Positions 56,657-64,000 of a DNA stretch of 64,000 bases are shown here, in pieces. Source of the DNA: Rhabdothermincola salaria (GTDB taxonomy: Bacteria > Actinomycetota > Acidimicrobiia > Acidimicrobiales > Acidimicrobilacustridaceae). The stretch covers positions 1,196,168 through 1,260,167 of the forward strand of contig NZ_JAJQXW010000001.1 in assembly GCF_021246445.1 (NCBI RefSeq), given 5' to 3'. The notes under the pieces are model-generated. The model was not told where the DNA came from. It made no database searches and saw only the letters and a list, made by a program, of their open reading frames with translations. Numbering within the stretch: the stretch's first letter is position 1; the number at the start of each line of letters is the position of its first letter. The translations under genes were made by a program, and so were the position numbers.

Positions 56657-57627
56657 CGGGTGGCCTCGGCGACCCGGGCCGAACCGACGATCTGGTCGAG
56701 GACCTCGTGCGGAGGAAGGATGGAACGGCGCTCCGCGTCGACGTCGCCGGCGCCTGCGGCCAGTGCCACGAAGTGCTCGAGCTGGGTGACCAGGGGCTCG
56801 CGGGCGTCGAGGATGGCCGGGATGTCGATCACCGTCTGCTGGCGGTAGCCGGTCTGGCGGCCCTCGAGGAAGTCGGCGCCCACGTGGTGGTACACGGTGA
56901 TGTCACGCCGGAGCAGGTCGACCTCGATGAGACGTTCGAGCTCGGCGACCTGCAGGGTGCGCAGCTTGCGCTGGGAGACCCGGCTGGCCGAGAGGCCCGC
57001 CACCAGACCCCGGGGGAACGACAGCGCGATCTCCGCGATGTCCTCGGAGCCCGGCGGGGACGTGGGGTGGCACCTCGAGAGCTGGGCCTGCACGCGATCG
57101 GGGCGCTCACCGGCCAGCCGGATGGCGAGGTCGACGTCGTGGATGGCGAGGTCGAACGCCACGCCCTGGGTGATGCGCGGCGTGTGCGGCGAGTGGCGCA
57201 CCACGTTCACGTGGACGGGGTTCTCGACGATCTCGTGCATCTTGAGCACTGCCGGGTTGAACCGCTCGAGCAGCCCGCAGACGAGCGGGACGCCGTTGGC
57301 CTCGGAGGCCTCGACCAACCGACGGGCCTCGTCGAGATCCTGCGACAGCGGCTTCTCGACCAGCGTGGGACGACCGGCGTCGAGCGACCGCAGCGCCCAC
57401 TCGAGGTGGGTCTCGCTGGGCGTGGCCACGACGAGGGCGTCGATCGCGCCGAAGTCATCGAGGTCGGGGACCCACTTCGAGCCCCACGTCTCGGCGGTGG
57501 CCAGTCCTCGCGTGGCGTCGGTGTCGACGACGAAGGTGAGCTCGGTCGAGAGGTGCTGGGCGATGACCCGGGCGTGCAGCGAGCCCATCATCCCCGAGCC
57601 CACGAGGGCGATCCGTAGTGGCGACAT
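56653..57627 (-). CDS. Gfo/Idh/MocA oxidoreductase, probable UDP-N-acetylglucosamine 3-dehydrogenase (GnnA/WlbA-like)
   Basis: The 324-residue NAD-dependent enzyme starts IALVGSGMMGSLHARVI (nucleotide loop). It has the catalytic Lys motif LVEKPLSQDLDEARRLV and a substrate-domain GVAFDLAIHDVDLAIRLAGE with the conserved Asp and His. Such enzymes oxidise C3 of UDP-GlcNAc or its uronic acid. The DegT aminotransferase and LpxA-fold acyltransferase 1-3 kb upstream match the next steps toward a 3-amino or 3-acylamino sugar. The ATG has TACTTT 9 nt upstream. Substrate assignment is inference from context. Confidence 0.82.
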   Translation of the reverse strand: MSPLRIALVGSGMMGSLHARVIAQHLSTELTFVVDTDATRGLATAETWGSKWVPDLDDFGAIDALVVATPSETHLEWALRSLDAGRPTLVEKPLSQDLDEARRLVEASEANGVPLVCGLLERFNPAVLKMHEIVENPVHVNVVRHSPHTPRITQGVAFDLAIHDVDLAIRLAGERPDRVQAQLSRCHPTSPPGSEDIAEIALSFPRGLVAGLSASRVSQRKLRTLQVAELERLIEVDLLRRDITVYHHVGADFLEGRQTGYRQQTVIDIPAILDAREPLVTQLEHFVALAAGAGDVDAERRSILPPHEVLDQIVGSARVAEATR

Positions 57628-57636
57628 TCGTGATCG

Positions 57637-57642
57637 AAAGTA
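57637..57642 (-). promoter_or_regulatory. -10 box TACTTT of the oxidoreductase-flippase-glycosyltransferase operon
   Basis: TACTTT lies 9 nt before the ATG at 57627, predicting a leader of zero to three bases. Confidence 0.5.
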
Positions 57643-57712
57643 CCACCGGCGCGTCGGCGGCCCGGGAACCCCGGCGGGTGCCGTGGGGCGCCGTTGGGCG
57701 CCCCGGAGCGGG

Positions 57713-58900
57713 CTAGGGCCGGTTCTCGGCGATCGCCCGTTCGTAGAGGTCGAGGTGGGCGGCGGTCACGGCCTCCATGGAGAAGCGCTCCTCGATGAGG
57801 CGCCGCCCACCCTCTCCGACCTGGCGCCGTAGAGCCGGGTCGTCGAGCAGCCGCACGAACGCGTCGGCGATGCCTCGGAGATCGCCGGCGCGGGCCAGCA
57901 GCACGTTCTCGCCGTCGACGAGACGACCGGTCGGGTAGTTGTCGGGGAGCGCGGTGGTCACCACCGGCACCCCGGCCGCCAGCATCTCCAGGCTGGCGGT
58001 GCCGAAGCCGAGATCCTGCAGGTCGTGGGCCTCGACGTCCGCCGCCGCCGCGAAGTCCGGCACCTCGTGCTTGGGCACCGCGCCGGTGACGATGAGCGAC
58101 CCGTCCACGCCCAACTCCTTCGCCCGCCGCTCGAAGCGGTCGTCGTAGACGTGACCGACCACCACCACGGCCACGTCGGGAACCTTCTCGAGGATGCGAG
58201 GCATGGCCTCGACCAGGGCGAGACGATCGCGGAGCGGGATGACGTGGCCCAACGACAGGATCGTCGGGCGGTCGCCGATGCCGAGGCGATCTCGCACCGT
58301 CGCCCCGTCGCCGGTGGTGAAGCGGTCGGTCTCGACCCCCACCGGGATGTCGACGACGTGGTCCTCGGCGATGCCGTAGCGGGCTCGCACGTACGTGTGC
58401 ACCGGACCGTCGACCGCCACCACCCACGGCCGCGACGCCCGCACGAGGGCCCGCACCACCGTGAGGTCGCCCGCGGCCATCACCCCGCCGTGCAGGCGGC
58501 TGGGGCTGATGAGGCGGGTGTGCACCGACAGTACGACGGGGACGTGGCGACGCCGAGCCCACAGGGTGCTCATCCAGGTCAGGTCGAAGAACTGCCCGTG
58601 CTGGTGGACGACGTCGGGTGCGAACTCGTCGAGGAGCCGGAACGCCCGACGGATGTTCCGCGGGGAGGCTGCGAACGGGATGTCGTAGTTGAACGCCAGC
58701 CGCGACGTGGGCGCGAACCCCGGGAGTCGCACCACCCGCAACCCCCCGACCGTCTCCTCGGGCGGGGCGTCGGGGAACGACGAGGTGATGACCATCACCT
58801 CGTGGCCGGCCTCGGCGCAGTGGCGGGCCACCGCCTCGCTCAGGTGGGCGCTGCCCCCGGCCCGCGGCGGGAAAAAGGCGTTGACGACGGCGATGCGCAC
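57713..58900 (-). CDS. GT4 glycosyltransferase
   Basis: The 395-residue GT-B enzyme starts RIAVVNAFFPPRAGGSAHLSEAVARHCAEAGHEV and has DVVHQHGQFFDLTWM, VVLSVHTRLISPS, LSLGHVIPLRDRLALVEAM and DLGFGTASLEMLAAGVPVVTT. The usual E-x7-E donor motif is altered: the first Glu position reads Asp-Leu-Gly-Phe-Gly, though the later Glu (SLEML) is kept. The GTG at 58900 begins 9 nt after the aminotransferase stop, so the two are in one operon. It may transfer the amino sugar made by its neighbours. Confidence 0.86.
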   Translation of the reverse strand: MRIAVVNAFFPPRAGGSAHLSEAVARHCAEAGHEVMVITSSFPDAPPEETVGGLRVVRLPGFAPTSRLAFNYDIPFAASPRNIRRAFRLLDEFAPDVVHQHGQFFDLTWMSTLWARRRHVPVVLSVHTRLISPSRLHGGVMAAGDLTVVRALVRASRPWVVAVDGPVHTYVRARYGIAEDHVVDIPVGVETDRFTTGDGATVRDRLGIGDRPTILSLGHVIPLRDRLALVEAMPRILEKVPDVAVVVVGHVYDDRFERRAKELGVDGSLIVTGAVPKHEVPDFAAAADVEAHDLQDLGFGTASLEMLAAGVPVVTTALPDNYPTGRLVDGENVLLARAGDLRGIADAFVRLLDDPALRRQVGEGGRRLIEERFSMEAVTAAHLDLYERAIAENRP

Positions 58901-58909
58901 GGTACCGGT

Positions 58910-60019
58910 CTAGTTCCCGAAGGCTCGGCGCACTGCGGTGACCACCTGGTCGAGGTCGCCGGAGGTGAGGTGGGGGTGCACGGGCAGGCTGAGCACCTCG
59001 GCGGCGGCGCGTGCGGCGTTGGGGGTCTCACCGGCGACGACCCCCGGGTGGTCCTGGTAGCAGGCGTAGTCGTGCACCAGCCGGGGGTAGTAGATGCCGC
59101 TGCCCACACCCGCGTCGGCCAGGCGCTCGCCCAGCTCGTCTCGGGTGAGCGGGGCGTCGTCGGTCACCCGGACGGTGTACTGGTGGTAGACGTGGCGCCG
59201 CCCCGCGACCTCGGGGGGCGTCACCAGCCCCTCGAGGCCACTGAGGCCTTCGTCGAGGGCGGCGGCGTTGGCCCGCCGGGCCTCGGTGATCTCGTCGAGA
59301 CGTTTCATCTGGGGGATGCCCACCGCCGCCTGCAGGTCGGTCATGCGGTAGTTGTGCCCCGCCAGCTCGTACTGGTAGCGGGCCCGCATCCCCTGGTTGC
59401 GCAGGAGGCGGAGCCGATCGGCCAGGTGGTCGTCGTCGGTGGTGACCACTCCCCCCTCGCCGGTCGTGACGTTCTTGGTGGCGTACAGCGAGAAGCAGGC
59501 CTGGCCGAACGCACCCACCCGGCGGCCGTGGACCTCCGCCCCGTGGGCCTGGGCGGCGTCTTCGACGACGGCGAGACCGTGGCGCTCGGCCATCGGGACG
59601 AGCGCGTCCATGTCTGCGGCCTGGCCGTAGAGGTGCACCGGCATCAGGACCCGGGTCCGGTCGGTCAGCGCACCCTCCACCGACGCCGCGTCGAGCCCGA
59701 AGTCGTCGAGGTCGATGTCGGCGAAGCGCACGGTGGCCCCGGCCTCGAGGGCGGCGTTGAGGGTGGCCACGAAGGTGAACGGGGTGGTCACCACCTCGTC
59801 GCCCGGTTCGAGCTCGAGCGCCTGGAGCGCGGCCACGAGGGCGGTGGTGCCGTTGTTGACGGCGACTGCGTGACGAGCACCGGTCATGGCGCTGAAGAGC
59901 TCTTCGAGGCGGGCGACCTTCGCACCCTGGGCGAGCATCCCCGATCGGAGCACCTCCAGCACCAGCTGCTCCTCGGCCTCGCCGAAGCGCACGGTGGTGA
60001 TGGGAACAGTGATCGTCAT
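58910..60019 (-). CDS. DegT/DnrJ/EryC1 family sugar aminotransferase (GnnB/WbpE-like)
   Basis: The 369-residue PLP enzyme aminates a keto-sugar nucleotide, probably with glutamate. It shows GARHAVAVNNGTTALVAALQAL (cofactor phosphate), TTPFTFVATLNAAL, the Asp-containing LAVVEDAAQAHGAEV, the PLP Lys in CFSLYATKNVTTGEGGVV, and the C-terminal HVYHQYTVRV and GIYYPRLVH. These are hallmarks of sugar aminotransferases acting at C3 or C4. With the dehydrogenase downstream and the acyltransferase divergent upstream, 3-amination of a UDP-GlcNAc derivative is the best guess. The ATG at 60019 is the first before the fold. Confidence 0.88.
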   Translation of the reverse strand: MTITVPITTVRFGEAEEQLVLEVLRSGMLAQGAKVARLEELFSAMTGARHAVAVNNGTTALVAALQALELEPGDEVVTTPFTFVATLNAALEAGATVRFADIDLDDFGLDAASVEGALTDRTRVLMPVHLYGQAADMDALVPMAERHGLAVVEDAAQAHGAEVHGRRVGAFGQACFSLYATKNVTTGEGGVVTTDDDHLADRLRLLRNQGMRARYQYELAGHNYRMTDLQAAVGIPQMKRLDEITEARRANAAALDEGLSGLEGLVTPPEVAGRRHVYHQYTVRVTDDAPLTRDELGERLADAGVGSGIYYPRLVHDYACYQDHPGVVAGETPNAARAAAEVLSLPVHPHLTSGDLDQVVTAVRRAFGN

Positions 60020-60099
60020 GTGATGGCCCGCATAGCGTCCAAGATGGTAGTCACCCGCCGTTCCGGTCCAGACGACCGGTCCACCACCTGAGGGATGCG

Positions 60100-60825
60100 A
60101 TGCCCCGTCCTGCCGCCATCCACCGCACGGCCATCGTCGCACCCGAGGTCGAGATCGGCGAGGGGACGGTGATCGGCCCCTACGCGGTGGTCGTGGCACC
60201 GTGCCGCATCGGCGACGACTGCTGGATCGGCCCTCATGCCGTGGTGGGCACCACCGCCGAGCACGTCGGCGAGATGGTCGTGCAGACAGTGGCATCGGAG
60301 GGTCCAGCTCCGACCGACGAGGAGATGTGGTTCGGTCGTCACGGCCGAGGGGTGCAGATCGGTTCGCGGACGATCCTCCGAGAGCGCTGCACGGTCCACT
60401 CGGGGACCGCCGGCCCGACCGTCATCGGAGACGACGTGTTCATGATGAACACGTCGCACGTGGCCCACGACGGCGTCCTCGGCGATCGGGTCCGGATGGC
60501 CAGCTACTCGACGTTGGGGGGCCACGTGACCATCGGCGACGACGCCAACATCGGCCTGGCGGCTGCGGTGCACCAGTGGCGGGTGGTCGGCGCCGGCGCC
60601 ATGGTCGGCATGCAGGCTGCCGTCGTGAAGGACGTGGCGCCGTACCAGCTGGTCAAGGGCGTGCCCGCCGCCCCCGGCGGGGTGAACGCGGTCTGGCTGG
60701 AGCGCGCAGGCTATTCCGCGGCCGACATCGCCGGACTGACCCGCTTCTACGAGGGCGAGGCCGACGCCCTCCCGGCCGCGTTCGCCGACGCGCTGGCGTT
60801 GTGGGAGGCGTCGCGCCGAGCCTGA
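60100..60825 (+). CDS. LpxA-like acyltransferase (left-handed beta-helix)
   Basis: The 241-residue protein is built of hexapeptide repeats (IHRTAIVAPEVEIGEGTVIGPYAVV...) like UDP-GlcNAc O/N-acyltransferase LpxA. The putative catalytic His lies in MMNTSHVAHDGVLGD, matching the HIAHDC region of LpxA. The C-terminal PYQLVKGVPAAPGGVNAVWLERAGYSAADIAGL matches its helical end. There is no other sign of lipid A synthesis here, so it probably acylates the amino sugar made by the divergent aminotransferase and the oxidoreductase. GAGGG lies about 5 nt upstream of the ATG. Whether the acyl group is acetyl or longer cannot be told. Confidence 0.84.
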   Translation: MPRPAAIHRTAIVAPEVEIGEGTVIGPYAVVVAPCRIGDDCWIGPHAVVGTTAEHVGEMVVQTVASEGPAPTDEEMWFGRHGRGVQIGSRTILRERCTVHSGTAGPTVIGDDVFMMNTSHVAHDGVLGDRVRMASYSTLGGHVTIGDDANIGLAAAVHQWRVVGAGAMVGMQAAVVKDVAPYQLVKGVPAAPGGVNAVWLERAGYSAADIAGLTRFYEGEADALPAAFADALALWEASRRA

Positions 60826-60909
60826 GGCTTCCCGGCCGCCCGACGCGCCGTATCGGGGTCACACCGTTCCCGTCCGACGCGCCGGCCTCGGCCAGGCCCT
60901 CGTGCCCCG

Positions 60910-61320
60910 TCAGCTGCTGGGCTGTCCCGGCGGCTCCGGCGACTCGTCGCTGCGGGTCGCAGGTCCCCCCGAGGATCCGAGTGCGGGCGGCTCAGCGTCA
61001 TCGCTCGAGAGCAGTGCCACTTCCTGGGCGAGGACCTCGACCCGCTCCTCCAGGCGGCTCACGTGCACCGTGAGGTTGATGCAGACGATCAGCAGGAAGA
61101 CGAAGGCCAGAGCGAAGACCAGGCTGGTGCCGTACACGATGCCGATGGCGCTCGAGAGGCGGTCGACGAGCGGTCGAGCGAGCCCCAGGAGCACGCCCAT
61201 GACGCCGACCCCGAGCCACAGCAGGGCGTAGTTCTCCGAGAGGCGCCGCCGCCGCACCACCTCGAGGATCACGACCAACAACACGATGGCCAACGACAAC
61301 ACCGCGATCTCGAGCTTCAC
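60910..61320 (-). CDS. DUF2304 family membrane protein
   Basis: The 136-residue protein has three membrane helices (about 4-23, 32-50 and 62-84: IAVLSLAIVLLVVILEVV, YALLWLGVGVMGVLLGLA, SLVFALAFVFLLIVCINLTV). A short coiled coil follows (VSRLEERVEVLAQEVALL), then an acidic/Pro-rich tail, matching DUF2304. Such proteins commonly follow a GT2 polyprenyl-phosphate glycosyltransferase, as here: the GTG overlaps the GT2 stop by GTGA. A role as membrane partner of that enzyme is inferred. Confidence 0.86.
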   Translation of the reverse strand: MKLEIAVLSLAIVLLVVILEVVRRRRLSENYALLWLGVGVMGVLLGLARPLVDRLSSAIGIVYGTSLVFALAFVFLLIVCINLTVHVSRLEERVEVLAQEVALLSSDDAEPPALGSSGGPATRSDESPEPPGQPSS

Positions 61321-62042
61321 GATCCCCCTCCGACGAGTGCAGGCCGACGGAACCGATGGATGGAGACCACCAGCATGAGCCGTACCAGGTGGAACACGCT
61401 CTTGATCCTGCCCGCCGACGCGCGACCGCCCATCCGTTCGCGCATGCGGACGGGCACCTCGGCGATGCGCAACCCGTCGTCGTGCGCCAGCAGCAGAGCC
61501 TCCACCGTGTCCGACAGGTACTGCGACGGGTAGCTCGCAGCGAAGCGGTCGACGGCGCGGGCGCTGAAGGCCCGGAACCCACTCGTCGTGTCCGTGATCT
61601 CGACACCGAGGCGCCGCGACACCGTGCGCGACAGGGCCCGCATGCTCAGCCGGCGCAGTCCCGAGACCTGGTATCCCTCGGCGAACCTGGACCCCACGAC
61701 GAGATCGACGCCTCCGTCGACGACCGCCGCGACCAGAGCATGGGCTCCCGCGGTGTCGTGCTGGCCGTCGGCATCGACCTGGATCACGACCGGGTACCCG
61801 GTCCTTCGCGCGTACTTGAAACCGGTGCGCAGCGCCGCCCCCACCCCGAGGTTGAAGGGGTGTCGGACGACCACGGCCCCGGCGTCCCTCGCCAACAGGG
61901 CCGTTCGGTCGCTCGAGCCATCGTCGATCACCAGCACATCGGCCTCGAGATCGCCGATGATCGCTTTGACGACGTCGCCGACAGTCGCTTCTTCGTTGAG
62001 TGCGGGCACGATGGCGAGCAACGTGCCATGCGGGTCGGCCAC
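61317..62042 (-). CDS. GT2 glycosyltransferase, polyprenyl-phosphate hexose transferase type
   Basis: The 241-residue GT-A enzyme has LLAIVPALNEEATVGDVV, VLVIDDGSSDRTALLARDAGAVVVRH, NLGVGAALRTGFKYA and the metal site VDADGQHD, then DTTSGFRAFSARAVDRFA. It lacks C-terminal membrane helices; the co-translated DUF2304 protein may anchor it. It resembles the dolichol-phosphate mannosyltransferase branch. The GTG at 62042 has TAGGGT 6 nt upstream, a leaderless-type promoter. Confidence 0.88.
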   Translation of the reverse strand: MADPHGTLLAIVPALNEEATVGDVVKAIIGDLEADVLVIDDGSSDRTALLARDAGAVVVRHPFNLGVGAALRTGFKYARRTGYPVVIQVDADGQHDTAGAHALVAAVVDGGVDLVVGSRFAEGYQVSGLRRLSMRALSRTVSRRLGVEITDTTSGFRAFSARAVDRFAASYPSQYLSDTVEALLLAHDDGLRIAEVPVRMRERMGGRASAGRIKSVFHLVRLMLVVSIHRFRRPALVGGGS

Positions 62043-62048
62043 CGCCAG

Positions 62049-62054
62049 ACCCTA
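62049..62054 (-). promoter_or_regulatory. -10 box TAGGGT of the GT2-DUF2304 pair (leaderless type)
   Basis: TAGGGT is followed by six bases (CTGGCG) and the GTG at 62042. Confidence 0.6.
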
Positions 62055-62112
62055 GCTGGCCACCTCTACCGGCCCATCTCGGGGACGACCGCGGGGGCGA
62101 CCTCCGTCAGCC

Positions 62113-63354
62113 TCACGTCGGGGTCCCGGAGGCGATCCTGACGGACCAGGACGACGATCGTCGACGCTCGAACGCGGTGCGCGCGTCGGTGAGGAGCGCT
62201 TCGTAGTTCTCCATGACCACATCCCAGGCATAGTGCTGCTCGACGTAGCGACGGCCGGCCTGCCCGAGGCGCTCGGCCACGGCGGGCTCTGCCAGCAAGA
62301 TGTCCAATGCGGCCTCGAACTCCGCGAAGCCGACATAGGGGATGGCCCCGCCCGACCTACGGCTCTGGCCGACCAGGACATCGCACCGCCCCTGCACCAG
62401 GGCCGCTCGTTCGAGGGCCCACGCCTCGGTGAGCGCCATCGAGAAGCTCTCGAAGTACGACGGTTGGAGAAAAGCCAGCGAGCCGGCCAAGGCGTCGGTC
62501 TTCGCTTGCTCGGACAGGAAGCCGGTCAGCACGACATCGGGATGCGGTGGCAGCGGCACGACCTGGTCTCCCACGACCACGAGCTTCAAGGGCCCCGGGT
62601 TCCGTTCCTTGTAGGTCAGGAAGTACTGGTAGGCCTCGAGAGACCCCTTCCCAGGGTCCACTCTCCCCACGTAGACGAGGTACGGCTCGTCGCCGAGCCC
62701 GTGGGCCGCCCTGAACGTCGACCCGTCGCCCTCGACGTCGAGGTCCACCCCCACTCCCAGCACGTCGTTGAGGGTCTGCACCCCGCGGCTCTCCTCGACC
62801 AGCCCGCGCTCTTCGACGGTGAGGTAGCCGATCGCATCCGGCAGGCGGAAGAGTCGATCGTAGAGGGGCACGGTGAAGCCCGGCTCGTGGTGGGCAGTCG
62901 GGTGGAAGACCGTGCACACCTTGCCGGCCACTGCCTCGAGTCCGCGCACCGTGGGGAAGTAGTGGTACGTGAAGAAGACGATGACGTCGAGGTCCGAGGC
63001 GCGCTGGACCAGGTAGGCCGGAAGGTCCACGGTGCGGGGGCCCATGCGGTCCACCCACTCCTCCTGCAGGAAGAGCGGCACCGGTCGGTTGGTACCCACG
63101 TTCACCCAGTTGATGTCGGAGAAGTGTGCATCTCGAGGCCGATCGACCGGGAAGCGGTGAACCGTCACCCCGTTGACGTCGGTGGGGCCGGCCGGGAACT
63201 CGTTCACCCAGTCCGTGTAACGCCGAGCACAGCTCGTCGCCACCTCGACGTGGTGCCCGCGCTGCAGCATGTGCTCGGCGAACAGCCGGCAGCACTGCTC
63301 CGATCCCCCGGCGATGTCCTCTCCATAGCGTTGGACCACGAACATCAGCCGCAT
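62113..63354 (-). CDS. GT4 glycosyltransferase
   Basis: The 413-residue GT-B enzyme starts RLMFVVQRYGEDIAGGSEQCCRLFAEHMLQRGHHVEVAT, a glycine-rich acceptor loop. It has VIVFFTYHYFPTVRGLEA, TVFHPTAHHEPGF, the donor-domain start YLVYVGRVDPGKGSLEAYQYF and FLQPSYFESFSMALTEAWALERAALV with two Glu at the donor site. Its ATG shares one base with the stop of the preceding glycosyltransferase (TGATG). The C-terminal 15 residues are Arg/Ser-rich. Donor unknown. Confidence 0.87.
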   Translation of the reverse strand: MRLMFVVQRYGEDIAGGSEQCCRLFAEHMLQRGHHVEVATSCARRYTDWVNEFPAGPTDVNGVTVHRFPVDRPRDAHFSDINWVNVGTNRPVPLFLQEEWVDRMGPRTVDLPAYLVQRASDLDVIVFFTYHYFPTVRGLEAVAGKVCTVFHPTAHHEPGFTVPLYDRLFRLPDAIGYLTVEERGLVEESRGVQTLNDVLGVGVDLDVEGDGSTFRAAHGLGDEPYLVYVGRVDPGKGSLEAYQYFLTYKERNPGPLKLVVVGDQVVPLPPHPDVVLTGFLSEQAKTDALAGSLAFLQPSYFESFSMALTEAWALERAALVQGRCDVLVGQSRRSGGAIPYVGFAEFEAALDILLAEPAVAERLGQAGRRYVEQHYAWDVVMENYEALLTDARTAFERRRSSSWSVRIASGTPT

Positions 63355-64000
63355 CAGATGACCTCGGCCAGTTCGTCGAGGAACGCGCTGATGTTGCGGT
63401 CGAGCACGAGCTCGTCAGCCCGCCGGCGCCCGTGCGCGCCCAGCTCCTGGGCGAGGCGCCGGTCAGCGTGGACCTCGCTGACCGCCTCCGCGAGCTCGAC
63501 CGCCCCCGTGTCGGCCGGAAGGACCATGCCGCCGGCGCCGACCGTGTCGGCCAGGCCCCCGGAGTCTCGAGCGATGACCGGTACTCCCATCGCCAGCGCC
63601 TCGAGGACCGCGGGCGACGACCCCCGGTGCTCACTCGCCGTGACCACGATGTCCGCTCGGCGCATCACCGCGGCCAGCGCATCCTCACCCAGCGCACCGA
63701 GCATGAGGCACATGGGGATCCCCAGGTCCCGGGCGTGCTCCTGCAACGCCCTCGCGGTCACCGGGTCGGTCGAGGGACCGACGATCGCCAGCGTCGACGA
63801 GAGACCGATCCGGTGCAGAACGAGCTGCGCGTGCAGGATCACGTCGAGCCGTTCGTGCGCCAGCAGCTCGCCCACGGCGACCACGAGGGGATCGCCCACA
63901 TAGGCGCTCAAGGTCTGCATGGCGTTCTCATCGGGGTCGACACGCCGCAACCGCCCCACGTCCAGCCCGACCGGGATCGTCACCACGTCGACGTAGCCGA
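63354..64000 (-). CDS. GT4 glycosyltransferase, partial (N-terminus beyond window)
   Basis: Only the donor-binding half of a GT-B enzyme is visible (about 214 residues), with the frame open to the window edge. It reads GYVDVVTIPVGLDVGRLRRVDP at the edge, then VVAVGELLAHERLDVILHAQ, LAIVGPSTDPVTARALQEHARDLG, IVVTASEHRGSSPAVLEALAMGVPVIARDSGGL with the E-x7-E-like pair. Its stop overlaps the next glycosyltransferase start by one base. The missing N-terminus prevents acceptor prediction. Confidence 0.84.
   Translation of the reverse strand, partial: GYVDVVTIPVGLDVGRLRRVDPDENAMQTLSAYVGDPLVVAVGELLAHERLDVILHAQLVLHRIGLSSTLAIVGPSTDPVTARALQEHARDLGIPMCLMLGALGEDALAAVMRRADIVVTASEHRGSSPAVLEALAMGVPVIARDSGGLADTVGAGGMVLPADTGAVELAEAVSEVHADRRLAQELGAHGRRRADELVLDRNISAFLDELAEVI

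Noticed and set aside
58025-60091. 688-codon plus-strand frame over the GT4 and aminotransferase genes
   Set aside because: It crosses two real minus-strand genes and has no recognisable domain.
60100-60825. LpxA-like protein as evidence for an outer membrane or lipid A
   Set aside because: No other lipid A gene is seen, and beta-helix acyltransferases of this type also act on amino-sugar nucleotides. The neighbours favour that role.

Overview
The window is very GC-rich chromosomal DNA with C/G-ending codons, many GTG starts and dense gene packing with ATGA/GTGA stop-start overlaps. Coenzyme F420 genes (cofD, cofE), the actinobacterial families DUF3499 and DUF5719, an actinobacterial-type biotin carboxylase/BCCP fusion and an LpdA-type flavoprotein point to Actinomycetota. 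A deep lineage such as Acidimicrobiia is my guess, not proven. I see no rRNA, tRNA, CRISPR array, insertion sequence or prophage.

Layout. 1-8.6 kb: phosphomannomutase, polyprenyl-type GT2, a giant GT-C-like membrane protein and a CPBP protease on the minus strand; divergent DUF3499 and ftsH; then a thioredoxin-like protein. 8.6-13.7 kb: DUF5719 protein and a 1158-residue GT2/membrane fusion. 13.8-18.9 kb (plus): small membrane protein, glycosyltransferase, GDP-sugar reductase, gmd, cofD, cofE. 18.9-19.4 kb: a gene-free array of structured repeats. 19.4-24.8 kb (minus): mannose-1-phosphate guanylyltransferase-like enzyme, an unknown His-rich surface protein and three GT-B glycosyltransferases. 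24.9-30.7 kb: GDP-fucose synthase-like gene facing UDP-xylose synthase, UDP-glucose dehydrogenase (interrupted by an intein) and an LCP ligase. 30.8-42.4 kb: metabolism (pabB, pabC, birA, acyl-CoA carboxylase alpha subunit, RDD protein, LpdA, FetAB-like ABC transporter, methylmalonyl-CoA mutase, MeaB). 42.5-64 kb: a surface-glycan locus with fused glycosyltransferases, Wzm/Wzt ABC exporter, a secreted repeat protein, a Wzx-like flippase, a UDP-GlcNAc 3-dehydrogenase/aminotransferase/acyltransferase set, and a DUF2304/GT2 pair.

How it works together. Phosphomannomutase and the guanylyltransferase would make GDP-mannose. Gmd converts it to GDP-4-keto-6-deoxymannose, and two reductases could give GDP-D-rhamnose and GDP-L-fucose. 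UDP-glucose dehydrogenase and UXS give UDP-glucuronate and UDP-xylose. A GnnA/GnnB-like pair with an LpxA-fold acyltransferase would make a 3-amino-3-deoxy UDP-sugar. More than a dozen glycosyltransferases, two export routes and an LCP ligase assemble and attach the polymer.

Most notable: (1) an intein with an intact LAGLIDADG endonuclease inserted exactly at the catalytic cysteine of UDP-glucose dehydrogenase; (2) a dispersed hairpin repeat with a covarying stem and a conserved 18-nt loop at 18.9, 19.3 and 39.1 kb, partly embedded in a tandem array; (3) a TANNNT -10 box 6-8 nt before the start codon of eleven genes, the signature of leaderless mRNAs.
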